Source: Methylotenera oryzisoli (GTDB lineage Bacteria; Pseudomonadota; Gammaproteobacteria; Burkholderiales; Methylophilaceae). From it: a stretch of 64,000 bases of DNA. This document shows positions 55,172 through 64,000 of the stretch, one piece after another. The number at the start of each line of letters is the position of its first letter. Positions within the stretch are counted from its first letter, which is position 1. The position numbers and the translations under genes were made by a program. Location: assembly GCF_004661485.1 (NCBI RefSeq), contig NZ_PQVH01000011.1, positions 1 through 64,000 on the forward strand. Direction: 5' to 3'. The notes beneath the pieces were generated by a model that worked only from the letters and a program-made list of their open reading frames with translations, was not told the origin of the DNA and searched no databases.

Positions 55172-55670
55172 ATTACCTACACTTCTAGCTCCAGTTTCTC
55201 AACTCCATACCGTTTCACCAATAAAATTTTTGAACACACACCAACACTAAATGTCGAAGTTTTTATCCAGATATTTAAAATTTATGCGGTGTATTTATAC
55301 CTATAAATACTGTAGCCACCAGCCACACATTCACTACTTTTTATGGCTAATTACATATTAAAAAATGGGTGTAATATAAGGAGGTTGGTGCAACCTAAGT
55401 CTAAAAATTCATCTATATTTCATCAAGTTACCATCACGCTGTCACTATTGCCGTTTTTTACTATCAATCTATATTTTTTGGAGTAAAGTGACTCTTGCCA
55501 ACCTAATACTTAGCGTGTATTGAAGTAGCATTAGAAATAAACCATTGAACGCTTTAAAGATTAATGACAACGATAAAAACAATAAAAAAGACTAGACTTT
55601 TCGCTTAAGGCATAACAATAAAAACGCCGGGGCCAGCATCCACGAAAAGTTAGACTAGAGGAGAAGTATC
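55172..55670. other. Region between the mau operators and the AraC-type regulator gene
   Basis: No sure gene. A solo mau-type arm TTGCCGTTTTTTACTA lies at 55448-55463. A 32-codon frame from GTG 55388 to 55486 follows AAGGAGG, but the spacing of only three bases is short. Before the regulator start, ACTTTTCG (55596-55603) can pair with CGAAAAGT (55643-55650), placing a long hairpin in its leader just ahead of the GAGGAG ribosome site. Confidence 0.45.
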
Positions 55671-56687
55671 GTGAATTTCCAAGAAGAGTTTCTGGGCATA
55701 TCCGCCACGGGTGGCCCTAAAATACATTTAGTCGAACGTAAAACCACCGATGTTCTGGAACAGGCGGACGCGCTGCCGTTTTGGTCACAGGACTACACCC
55801 AGCTGAGCAAAGGCACATTTGCCGGCGCGCTAACCAGCGTCACAAATCAGGGTGTGCAAGTGTTTCGCGAGACCATGAACCGAGCGGTAGACCAAATTGC
55901 GCATGCGCCGTCAGATGCCTATGTCATCGGTCTTGCTACTATTATTGAGGGCGATGCTTCATGGGGATTGTTACCAGTTAAAGCCAATACCATGATTACG
56001 TTGGATAAGAACACTGAACTAGTATTCCGCACCTCGAAACTATCTGAAATAACGGCCGCTGTTATTACATCACAGCGCTTAGAAGAATATGCAGCACAGG
56101 TGGAATGGATAGACCTGCGCAAAACCATGGAAAGCGTGAAACCAGTGGAGCTTATTTCTCCCGAAATAACTGCCCGCCTGCAAGCATCACTCACTGATGG
56201 CATGCACTATGCCTCCCAGTTTCGCGATACAGCAGATGCACAACAGATATGGCGTCTTTTCGAAAACGATCTGATGGCGACCTGCCTGCAGGGGCTACTA
56301 CAAGCCAGTAATAGCCCCAATCATAACCATGACCACCGTATTCATCGCTATATCGTTAACCGCGTACGCGACCTTACGCTGTCAAGCTCAGGCTATCCGC
56401 TCACGATAGAAGAGCTCTGTATTAGCCTGCGCATCAGCAGGCGAACCTTGAATCATGCGTTTATCCGGGTATTAGGCATTACACCGGTTGCCTATATGCG
56501 TAATGTACGGCTACATCGCATACGCGCAGAGTTGCAATCTGCACCGCATCAGGTGCGCTACATTGCCAGTGTGGCCGCCAAATGGGGGTTCTGGCATATG
56601 AGCCTGTTTTCACGCTATTACCGCGAACTGTTTGGTGAAACTCCTATCGAGACACTATCGCGCTCACGTATAGGGGAAAGACACTAA
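55671..56687 (+). CDS. AraC-family regulator, candidate activator of the mau regulon
   Basis: 338 aa, GTG start with GAGGAG seven bases ahead. The C-terminal 100 residues are an AraC/XylS double HTH: LTIEELCISLRISRRTLNHAFIRVLGITPVAYMRNVRLHRIRAEL, then VRYIASVAAKWGFWHMSLFSRYYRELFGETPIETL. The N-terminal 220 residues form a ligand-binding part like that of EutR-type regulators, which sense ethanolamine, also an amine. It stands between the mau promoters and tatABC, and no LysR-type mauR is present. That it binds the 16-bp arms is inferred from position. Confidence 0.85.
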   Translation: MNFQEEFLGISATGGPKIHLVERKTTDVLEQADALPFWSQDYTQLSKGTFAGALTSVTNQGVQVFRETMNRAVDQIAHAPSDAYVIGLATIIEGDASWGLLPVKANTMITLDKNTELVFRTSKLSEITAAVITSQRLEEYAAQVEWIDLRKTMESVKPVELISPEITARLQASLTDGMHYASQFRDTADAQQIWRLFENDLMATCLQGLLQASNSPNHNHDHRIHRYIVNRVRDLTLSSSGYPLTIEELCISLRISRRTLNHAFIRVLGITPVAYMRNVRLHRIRAELQSAPHQVRYIASVAAKWGFWHMSLFSRYYRELFGETPIETLSRSRIGERH

Positions 56688-56806
56688 ACTAGCTACCTGC
56701 TATCTGGTAGCGAAAGCGAATCCACTCAGCAGTCAGTTTATTTAATTACACACGTGTTGGCCACAGCGAGCGAGGTCAAACACTTAACTTAGGAGGTCGT
56801 CTCACA

Positions 56807-57028
56807 ATGGGTTCATTTAGTATCTGGCACTGGTTGATTGTACTACTGATTGTGGCATTAGTTTTTGGCACTAAAAAGCTGCGCAATATCGGCGGAGACG
56901 TAGGTGGTGCAGTCAAAAGTTTCAAAGAGGCAGTGAATGAAGGAAAAGCCAGCCCAACGCTAGAAAACAACAATTCCAATAGCGGGCAGACAATAGAGCA
57001 TGACACCACAGCTAAGACCAGGCAATAA
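56807..57028 (+). CDS. tatA: Twin-arginine translocase subunit TatA
   Basis: 73 aa. N-terminal helix [20 protein letters not shown], then the conserved [15 protein letters not shown] amphipathic helix and an acidic tail. Forms the export pore. TAGGAGG precedes the ATG. First of tatABC, 119 bp behind the AraC-type regulator, same strand. Confidence 0.95.
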   Translation: MGSFSIWHWLIVLLIVALVFGTKKLRNIGGDVGGAVKSFKEAVNEGKASPTLENNNSNSGQTIEHDTTAKTRQ

Positions 57029-57050
57029 GTCATTCAGGACGTAACGCATT

Positions 57051-57512
57051 ATGTTTGATATCGCATTCTCAGAGTTGGTAGTGATTGGCGTGGTAGCGCT
57101 CATCGTCATCGGTCCAGACAAACTACCAAAAGTGGCACGCACCGCAGGCCACCTATTTGGCAGGGCGCAACGCTATGTCAATGATATCAGGTCCGAAATG
57201 GACAATGAACTGCGCTTAGAAGAGCTGAAAAAACTACAGGATGAGATACTGGAAAATACGCAATCCGCACCTAAATACCAAGTAGGTCAGGTAATCCGCC
57301 ATGGTCAGATTATCCGCGATGACCTTATTGCCAATAATGCCCAGATACTCAATGATATAGATGTAAACGAAGATTTAACAACAAGAACTGTACATCCAAC
57401 CACGATGACAGAGGGTGACTACATCCCAACGCCGCTCAGGGCACAAGCTCTAAATCAAGCCCAGATAAATAAAACCATGTCTAACCAACAAACCGCATCA
57501 AACCAAGGCTAA
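57051..57512 (+). CDS. tatB: Twin-arginine translocase subunit TatB
   Basis: 153 aa. MFDIAFSELVVIGVVALIVIGPDKLPKVARTAGHLFGRAQRYVNDIRSEM is the TatB start (F-x-E-L, GP-x-KLP). The charged helix and variable tail follow. With TatC it forms the receptor for RR signals. 22 bp behind tatA. Confidence 0.95.
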   Translation: MFDIAFSELVVIGVVALIVIGPDKLPKVARTAGHLFGRAQRYVNDIRSEMDNELRLEELKKLQDEILENTQSAPKYQVGQVIRHGQIIRDDLIANNAQILNDIDVNEDLTTRTVHPTTMTEGDYIPTPLRAQALNQAQINKTMSNQQTASNQG

Positions 57513-57517
57513 TCAAA

Positions 57518-58282
57518 TTGGGCATCACGGATAATCTAATCTCACACCTGATTGAATTGCGTAATCGCCTGCTACGCATAGCAATAGGCTTATTGCTCAT
57601 CATTATTGCGCTATTTCCGTTTGCGAATGAGATTTACCATTTTCTAGCAATGCCCCTACTAGCAAGCCTACCTGCGGGCGGGCAAATGATAGCCACCGAC
57701 GTAACCACGCCTTTCTTCGTACCCATGAAGTCTGTGCTACTGACTGCCTTCGTGATTTCTCTGCCTCATACCTTGTATCAGATATGGGCTTTTGTCGCCC
57801 CAGGGCTATACACGTATGAGCGCCGTCTAATCTGGCCTCTAATTTCTGCTAGCACGCTGCTTTTCTTGTGCGGCATGGCATTTGCCTATTTTCTCGTGTT
57901 CCCGGTTGTGTTCGGCTTTATCAGCAACACCGCACCAGAAGGCGTAGCGGTGATGACTGACATCGGCAATTACCTAGACTTTGCTATGTCACTTTTTATC
58001 GCGTTTGGCCTTGCATTTGAGGTACCGGTTGCCGTGGTACTAATGGTAAAGACTGGAATAGTAAGCGTTGCAAGTTTGCGTGAGGCTCGTTCTTACGTGG
58101 TAGTAGGCGCTTTTGTAGTAGGGGCGATTGTCACGCCGCCTGATGTAATATCTCAGTTCATGCTGGCCATGCCGCTATGGCTCTTATATGAGGCCGGTAT
58201 TCTGGTAGCTAACCTCACTCAGAAATCCCACAGTACAGGCACCTCAAGTGTCGGCACTCAACTAGCTGCGCTTGACGAATAA
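57518..58282 (+). CDS. tatC: Twin-arginine translocase subunit TatC
   Basis: 254 aa with six membrane helices. LISHLIELRNRLLRI (the SHL-x-ELR motif that binds RR signals), FFVPMKSVLLTAFVISLPHTLYQIWAFVAPGLYTYERR, and FVVGAIVTPPDVISQFMLAMPLWLLYEAGI are diagnostic. It starts with TTG five bases behind tatB, after AAGG. Completes tatABC. Whether the cell has a second tat set cannot be told here. Confidence 0.95.
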   Translation: MGITDNLISHLIELRNRLLRIAIGLLLIIIALFPFANEIYHFLAMPLLASLPAGGQMIATDVTTPFFVPMKSVLLTAFVISLPHTLYQIWAFVAPGLYTYERRLIWPLISASTLLFLCGMAFAYFLVFPVVFGFISNTAPEGVAVMTDIGNYLDFAMSLFIAFGLAFEVPVAVVLMVKTGIVSVASLREARSYVVVGAFVVGAIVTPPDVISQFMLAMPLWLLYEAGILVANLTQKSHSTGTSSVGTQLAALDE

Positions 58283-58321
58283 ACCCAAGCTATTTTCTAA
58301 AGCATATCGATAGCACAAAAT

Positions 58322-58350
58322 AAAAAAGCCAGCTAAACGCCGGCTTTAAT
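58322..58350 (-). terminator. Terminator of tRNA-Pro (faces left; weak toward tatC side)
   Basis: On the minus strand AAAGCCGGC-GTTTA-GCTGGCTTT is followed by a T-run. It lies 22 bases beyond the tRNA 3' end and 40 bases beyond the tatC stop, and may serve both. Confidence 0.7.
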
Positions 58351-58371
58351 ATTAAAAACTCATTGATTGAT

Positions 58372-58448
58372 TGGTCGGGACGGTGTGATTCGAACACACG
58401 ACCCCTTGCACCCCATGCAAGTACGCTACCAGGCTGCGCTACGCCCCG
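58372..58448 (-). tRNA. tRNA-Pro (anticodon GGG)
   Basis: 77 nt with encoded CCA. Acceptor arm CGGGGCG pairs with CGTCCCG (one G-T), discriminator A. Anticodon stem CTTGC/GCAAG encloses ATGGGGT, giving anticodon GGG. The T-arm contains GTTCGAATC (TTCGAAT loop). D-loop with GCAGCCTGGTAGC. Confidence 0.95.
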
Positions 58449-58530
58449 AACCGTTGTTACTCACTACTCGTAACAAGGTGTGCATTATATCGCAAAAGCC
58501 ATGCCGCCATAAAACTGGCAGTATAAATAA

Positions 58531-59022
58531 TTAATGCGCCGTATTTGCTAACGAAAAATCTGTACGTAATAAACTCAAAATTTCACGCAACTCGGCTTTA
58601 ACCGCTTGGTAATCAAAAGCCTTACTCTTATCTTCACCAGCAGCTAAAGTAGTAGGCTCAATTTCAGTAAGAGCTACAGTAGCACTCCTCACACTAGCAG
58701 GTTTCTCGCTGTGGACGGTCTTCGCGTTAAACTCAAGGTCATCCAGGCGGTTACGCGCACCACTAATCGTAAAACCTTGCTCGTACAATAACTCTCGAAT
58801 GCGTCGAATCAGCAATACTTCATGATGCTGATAATAACGACGGTTACCGCGACGTTTGACTGGTTTAAGCTGTGTGAACTCCTGCTCCCAGTACCTTAAC
58901 ACGTGCGGTTTAACACCACAAAGCTCGCTTACCTCACCGATTGTAAAGTAGCGCTTTGCTGGAATTGGTGGCAATTGCACCTTGGCGACCTGTTCAGTCA
59001 TACTTTCGGCTTTCTCACTCAA
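58531..59022 (-). CDS. MerR-family regulator downstream of ihfA
   Basis: 163 aa. The N-terminal MerR HTH is complete: YFTIGEVSELCGVKPHVLRYWEQEFTQLKPVKRRGNRRYYQHHEVLLIRRIRELLYEQGFTISGARNRL. The C-terminal part is variable, without Cys metal ligands. This type follows ihfA (pheST-ihfA-merR) in many Beta- and Gammaproteobacteria; its target is unknown. 152 bp behind ihfA. Confidence 0.9.
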   Translation of the reverse strand: MSEKAESMTEQVAKVQLPPIPAKRYFTIGEVSELCGVKPHVLRYWEQEFTQLKPVKRRGNRRYYQHHEVLLIRRIRELLYEQGFTISGARNRLDDLEFNAKTVHSEKPASVRSATVALTEIEPTTLAAGEDKSKAFDYQAVKAELREILSLLRTDFSLANTAH

Positions 59023-59174
59023 TAACTACTACACTAAGAAAACTAATTCACTAGGAACATTAACACCCCAGTAAAGCTAAAACATTACACTCATGCAACT
59101 TGTACTGCGCTGTAATTTATACTGCGCGATTGTCTTACGAGGGATACTACACAACAGTCAATCATCGACATGCA

Positions 59175-59468
59175 CTAAGTTGCAAAGTTTGCATCAACCT
59201 TGCTTTTTAATTTTTGGCTAGCATGGAACGTAACCACACGGCGCGCAGTGATAGGTATTTCCTCGCCAGTTTTAGGATTACGGCCAGGACGTTCTGATTT
59301 CTGACGCAATTCGAAATTACCAAAACCAGATAACTTAACGCTATCACCAGCTTCTAGCGCAGTACGCACTTCTTCAAAAAATGCTTCCACCATATCTTTG
59401 GCTTCACGCTTATTTAACCCAACTTGCTCATACAGTAAATCAGCAAGTTCAGCTTTTGTTAAAGTCAT
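59175..59468 (-). CDS. ihfA: Integration host factor subunit alpha
   Basis: 97 aa DNA-bending protein. [81 protein letters not shown] contains the PGRNPKTGE tip that inserts into the minor groove. ATG 59468 has GGGAG five bases upstream. Behind pheT, as usual. Confidence 0.97.
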   Translation of the reverse strand: MTLTKAELADLLYEQVGLNKREAKDMVEAFFEEVRTALEAGDSVKLSGFGNFELRQKSERPGRNPKTGEEIPITARRVVTFHASQKLKSKVDANFAT

Positions 59469-59567
59469 AAACACTCCCGTTTTTTTAATGCTTTGTATCG
59501 CTATTTAATATTATTGGTTGATGCTCAATGCAAAAAAATAAATCCCCCCTACTATAGTATGGAGGAC

Positions 59568-61937
59568 TTAGTTTCTTAACACTGCATCAAATTTTATTTG
59601 CAACAATTGTAGCAGATTCGCGATTGCAGTATCAGCATCACTGTCTGTTAATGTTTTTTGAGTATCGTGCATAAGTACTGATAATGCAAGGCTTTTTTTA
59701 TTTTCTGGCACACCTTTACCTTGATACAAATCGAACAATGCCACATCTGCAATCAAGGCGATATTCTCCTCATGAATTGCACTTAACACTGTTTGCACTG
59801 CAATATTTTCATCTAAAACGATGGCCAAATCACGGCGCACAGGCAGTAATTTTGAAACTTCCTGATATGCCGGTAATGGGCGAGCCACAATCGCGTCTAC
59901 CTCAAGTTCAAACACATAAGTGCTTTTCGCCAGATCATAATGCTGCTGCCATTTTGGATGCAGTTTACCCAACCATCCAATGGCTTTGCCATTCAGCAAG
60001 ATTTTGGCTGTTTGACCCGGATGCAGAGCGCAATGCTCGGCTTTTTCATAAGACACCTGCTTATGCAAGCCATCAGCCCCAACTAAGCTATTCACATGCG
60101 CTTTAACGTCAAAGAAATCAATTTCAGTATTGGCTGCAGCCCACTGCTCAGGCTTAGCGCTACCATATGCAAGACCTGATACGCGTGTAGTCTCTTGGTA
60201 GGTACCTGCTTGCTGCTGATACACCGCGCCAATCTCAAATAAGTAAGCACGCTCTTGCTTGCGGTTAAGGTTGTAAGTGAGCACATCCAGCAAACCACCC
60301 CACAAACTGGTACGCATTACGCTCAAGTTACTTGCGATTGGATTCTTTAGCTTAATTGGTGTTGGGTTGCCGATTAAATCACGCTCCCAACTTTCATCCA
60401 CAAAGCTATACGTCACCACCTCTTGATAGCCAGCAGACACTAAGCTATCACGCAACTGGTTCAAATGTAGGTGCTGCTCAGGTGCTGCCAGCATATTTAA
60501 ACCAGCAACCGGCGCTATCGCTGGAATGTGGTCATAGCCATGTAAACGTGCAACCTCTTCAATCAAGTCCTCTTCAATTGTGATATCAAAACGATAGCTA
60601 GGCGGCACTACAGTGAACACATCATTAGTACAGTCAAATTCAAAACCCAATTGCGTCAATAATTGGGCAACTTTTTGCTGCGTTAGGCTAATGCCTAATA
60701 CAGAGACCAAACGTGACATTCTTAACTTCACCGCGTCACGCGCTGGCAATGTAGCCAGCACTTCTGTCACAGGGCCAACTTGGCCGCCACACAAGGTTTT
60801 AATCAGTGACGTTGCATACTCAAGCGCATTACGTGTGTTGCCAAAATCAACACCGCGCTCAAAACGATAAGATGAATCTGAACTAAAACCAAGTCTGCGT
60901 GCTTTACCTGCAATCACGGCTGGCGTAAAGAACGCACTTTCCAGAAAAATATCGGTTGTGCCATCACCCACCGCGCTAGGCTTGCCACCCATGACACCAG
61001 CGAGTGCAAGTGCACCATTTGCATCGGCAATCACTAAATCATCTGCTTTTAACTCTATGAGTTGGTCATTGAGTAAAGCGATAGATTCACCTGCATTAGC
61101 AAATCGTACGTTGATATCGCCATTTAGCTTAGCTGCATCAAACGCATGCATAGGCTGCCCAAGTTCTAATAACACGTAGTTGGTAATATCAACCACCACG
61201 CTAATGCTACGTAAACCACTACGCTCTAGACGTTTTACCATCCATGCCGGTGTTGCTACTGCCGTGTTAATGCCGCTGATTAAACGTCCGCAATAACGTG
61301 GGCAAACCGTTGATTCTTTCACCACAACATTTTTAGCCTGTGCATGTTCCGCCGCCACAGGTGCAATTGCGTTAAAGCGAGTCTGCGCACCGGTAATGGC
61401 TGCAACATCACGCGCAATCCCGTTCAAGCTCAAGCAGTCACTGCGATTAGGAGTAAGTTTTAATGTAAAAAGATGATCGTTCAAATCCAGATATTCACGA
61501 ATATCCTGACCCACCACTGCATCACTATCTAACTCCAGCAAACCGGCTGCCTCTGCGCTAATACCAAGCTCTTTGGATGAACACATCATGCCAAAGGACT
61601 CTACGCCGCGCACTTTCGCCTGTTTAATCGAAATGCCCGGCAACTCAGCACCTACCATGGCACACGGTGCAATAAGACCAGCACGTGCATTGGCTGCGCC
61701 ACATACAATCTGCAAAGGCTCAGCCAGGCCTACATCCACCTTGCACACTTGTAAGCGATCTGCATCCGGATGCTTCTCGGCAGAAAGAATCTTAGCAACC
61801 ACTACTTTGTTAAACGCTGCAGCAACCGGCTGCATCTCTTCAACCTCAAGCCCAGCCATTGTTAGGGCGTGACTCAGTGACTGACTATCTAAATCTGTAT
61901 CGACTAAACTGCGTAACCAATTTTCTGAAAATTGCAT
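59568..61937 (-). CDS. pheT: Phenylalanyl-tRNA synthetase beta subunit
   Basis: 789 aa, full length. N-terminal MQFSENWLRSLVDTDLDSQSLSHALTMAGLEVEE, a tRNA-binding (EMAP-like) domain at about 40-150, B3/B4 editing domain (VVDITNYVLLELGQPMHAFDAAKL), B5 (RMSRLVSVLGISLTQQKVAQLL), a catalytic-like core and the C-terminal anticodon-binding FDX-ACB domain (SKLLPVRRDLAIVLDENIAVQTV). Pairs with PheS. 70 bp behind pheS. Confidence 0.97.
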   Translation of the reverse strand: MQFSENWLRSLVDTDLDSQSLSHALTMAGLEVEEMQPVAAAFNKVVVAKILSAEKHPDADRLQVCKVDVGLAEPLQIVCGAANARAGLIAPCAMVGAELPGISIKQAKVRGVESFGMMCSSKELGISAEAAGLLELDSDAVVGQDIREYLDLNDHLFTLKLTPNRSDCLSLNGIARDVAAITGAQTRFNAIAPVAAEHAQAKNVVVKESTVCPRYCGRLISGINTAVATPAWMVKRLERSGLRSISVVVDITNYVLLELGQPMHAFDAAKLNGDINVRFANAGESIALLNDQLIELKADDLVIADANGALALAGVMGGKPSAVGDGTTDIFLESAFFTPAVIAGKARRLGFSSDSSYRFERGVDFGNTRNALEYATSLIKTLCGGQVGPVTEVLATLPARDAVKLRMSRLVSVLGISLTQQKVAQLLTQLGFEFDCTNDVFTVVPPSYRFDITIEEDLIEEVARLHGYDHIPAIAPVAGLNMLAAPEQHLHLNQLRDSLVSAGYQEVVTYSFVDESWERDLIGNPTPIKLKNPIASNLSVMRTSLWGGLLDVLTYNLNRKQERAYLFEIGAVYQQQAGTYQETTRVSGLAYGSAKPEQWAAANTEIDFFDVKAHVNSLVGADGLHKQVSYEKAEHCALHPGQTAKILLNGKAIGWLGKLHPKWQQHYDLAKSTYVFELEVDAIVARPLPAYQEVSKLLPVRRDLAIVLDENIAVQTVLSAIHEENIALIADVALFDLYQGKGVPENKKSLALSVLMHDTQKTLTDSDADTAIANLLQLLQIKFDAVLRN

Positions 61938-62007
61938 AATGCTTTACAACCTTGAATTAAGGATTAAATTTGTAAGTACTCAATGTGAGCTTGTGCAAAC
62001 TATTGCG

Positions 62008-63012
<1,005 letters not shown>

Positions 63013-63148
63013 TCAATCTTTTAATTATGATTAATGCTATAGAATTTAAAATCGAATTTAAAATCAAAGCAGCGCCAATAATAGCGCCCAATAGATTTTT
63101 GTAATACATTGATTTGCATGTAAAAATTGCAAAGTTGGATTTTACAGC

Positions 63149-63177
63149 AAAAAAAAGAGGCCGAAGCCTCTTTTTTT
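63149..63177 (-). terminator. Terminator of infC-rpmI-rplT
   Basis: GAGGC-CGAA-GCCTC stem flanked by A- and T-runs, 43 bp beyond the rplT stop. Works in both directions by sequence; separates the ribosomal operon from pheST. Confidence 0.85.
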
Positions 63178-63219
63178 CATCAAACTTAAATTAAGTTTGA
63201 AAAGTACTTACCTACCTAC

Positions 63220-63579
63220 TTATGCTGCTAAACCAGCTTTTGCTAATTCTACGAATTTTGCAAATGCAGCTTTATCAAACACAGCCAAGTCAGCTAATAC
63301 TTTACGATCCACTTCGATCGCAGCTTTTTTCAAGCCATTCATGAAACGGCTATATGTCAAACCGAACTCACGTGAGCCAGCATTGATACGTGCAATCCAC
63401 AATGTGCGGAATTGACGTTTCTTTTGACGACGGTCACGATAAGCGTATTGACCCGCTTTCATTACCGCCTGTTTAGCTACGCGGTAAACGTTTTTACGAC
63501 GACCACGGTAGCCTTTAGCTGCTTTTAATACTTTTTTGTGTCTAGCGCGAGCGATGACACCACGTTTTACTCTAGGCAT
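63220..63579 (-). CDS. rplT: Ribosomal protein L20
   Basis: 119 aa, very basic. [67 protein letters not shown] is typical. Binds 23S rRNA early in assembly and in many bacteria represses its own operon. Nine bases behind rpmI. Confidence 0.98.
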   Translation of the reverse strand: MPRVKRGVIARARHKKVLKAAKGYRGRRKNVYRVAKQAVMKAGQYAYRDRRQKKRQFRTLWIARINAGSREFGLTYSRFMNGLKKAAIEVDRKVLADLAVFDKAAFAKFVELAKAGLAA

Positions 63580-63588
63580 GTTCTACTC

Positions 63589-63786
63589 CTATTGTGTTGG
63601 CATCATAGCGCGGACGCGCTTGACATCAGTTGAAGAAATGATCGCCGTGCCGCGTAATTTACGCTTTTGCTTGGTGGTCTTTTTCGTTAGGATATGGCGC
63701 AAGTGAGAGTGTGTACGCTTCACTTTACCATTACCCAAGAATTTAAAGCGCTTTTTGGCGCCGCTCTTGGTTTTCATCTTTGGCAT
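63589..63786 (-). CDS. rpmI: Ribosomal protein L35
   Basis: 65 aa. [50 protein letters not shown] matches L35. Between infC and rplT, the conserved order. The AGGAGAAC ribosome site lies just before the ATG. Confidence 0.98.
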   Translation of the reverse strand: MPKMKTKSGAKKRFKFLGNGKVKRTHSHLRHILTKKTTKQKRKLRGTAIISSTDVKRVRAMMPTQ

Positions 63787-63896
63787 TTTGTTCTCCTTAG
63801 AGTGGTTAAGAGTGCCTAGGCATGCCGTTTAGCCGTATCACTCAGGGGTACTACTTACTACTTCTTTAGCGTAATCACTGTAGTATCAAACAGTCA

Positions 63897-64000
63897 TTAC
63901 TTAACTTTCTTAATCGGACCCAGTACCATCACCATTTGGCGACCTTCCATTTTTGGGTACTGTTCAACGATTGCGTATTCTTTCAAATCTGCTTCTACAC
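63897..64000 (-). CDS. infC: Translation initiation factor IF-3, C-terminal end (partial)
   Basis: Only the last 34 codons are in the window. They read [19 protein letters not shown] and [14 protein letters not shown] and then TAA, the typical IF-3 end (MEGRQM-x-M-x-L-P/G-P). The start lies right of the window. First gene of infC-rpmI-rplT. Confidence 0.95.
   Translation of the reverse strand, partial: VEADLKEYAIVEQYPKMEGRQMVMVLGPIKKVK

Noticed and set aside
59684-60106. 140-codon plus-strand frame opposite pheT
   Set aside because: Lies wholly inside pheT on the other strand; no independent signals.

Overview
The window reads as chromosome of an obligate or near-obligate methylotroph of the betaproteobacterial family Methylophilaceae (Methylotenera-like; inferred from gene content, not from a search). 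It carries a complete methylamine dehydrogenase locus (mauFBEDAGLMN, without mauC), an mxaRSACKL methanol-oxidation accessory cluster with no mxaFJGI structural genes beside it, and housekeeping blocks in typical beta/gammaproteobacterial order (pyrG-kdsA-eno-ftsB, glyA-nrdR-ribD, infC-rpmI-rplT / pheST-ihfA-merR).

Layout. (a) 1-8943 is an AT-rich mobile island. Its left edge is an integron: a partial attC site, one cassette gene, an attI-like region with repeated motifs, and an integron integrase gene whose start is put out of frame by one G. Small orphan genes and gene remnants follow. A compact operon of three overlapping tyrosine recombinases plus a coiled-coil protein (Tn554/recombinase-trio-like) closes the island, whose right end interrupts thyA about 180 codons in. 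(b) 9588-21636 holds ordinary chromosome: thrC-hom-alaA, a TonB-dependent siderophore receptor with a Fur box, an ArsR regulator divergent from an Old Yellow Enzyme gene, and fabB/fabA. (c) 21828-27687 is mxaRSACKL, preceded by a 28-bp palindrome. (d) 27728-45499 is housekeeping: ygfX/ygfZ, ftsB, eno, kdsA, pyrG, an mtnA-aldolase pair (probable methylthioribose salvage by the DHAP shunt), tatD, ribD, nrdR, glyA, iscX, pgm and two c-di-GMP-type proteins. (e) 45851-58282 is a methylamine-use region: outer-membrane protein, cytochrome c, mau operon, an AraC-type regulator and tatABC. (f) 58322-64000 holds tRNA-Pro, a MerR regulator, ihfA, pheT, pheS, rplT, rpmI and the 3' end of infC.

Main finding. 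A 16-bp motif close to TTGCCGATTTTTGCTA, arranged as inverted pairs, occurs upstream of mauF, upstream of an otherwise unannotated 36-codon ORF that has its own ribosome site and terminator, and between the divergent cytochrome c and porin genes 8 kb away. At all four transcription units exactly 21 bp separate the inner operator arm from a -10-like hexamer (TATATT, TATAGT, TACAAT, CATAAT). This points to one regulon, probably activated by the neighbouring AraC-family protein, joining methylamine dehydrogenase, a periplasmic cytochrome, an outer-membrane protein and a new small gene. A tatABC set directly behind the regulator fits with the twin-arginine signal of MauA. All functional calls rest on reading the sequence and on recalled family knowledge; no database search was possible.
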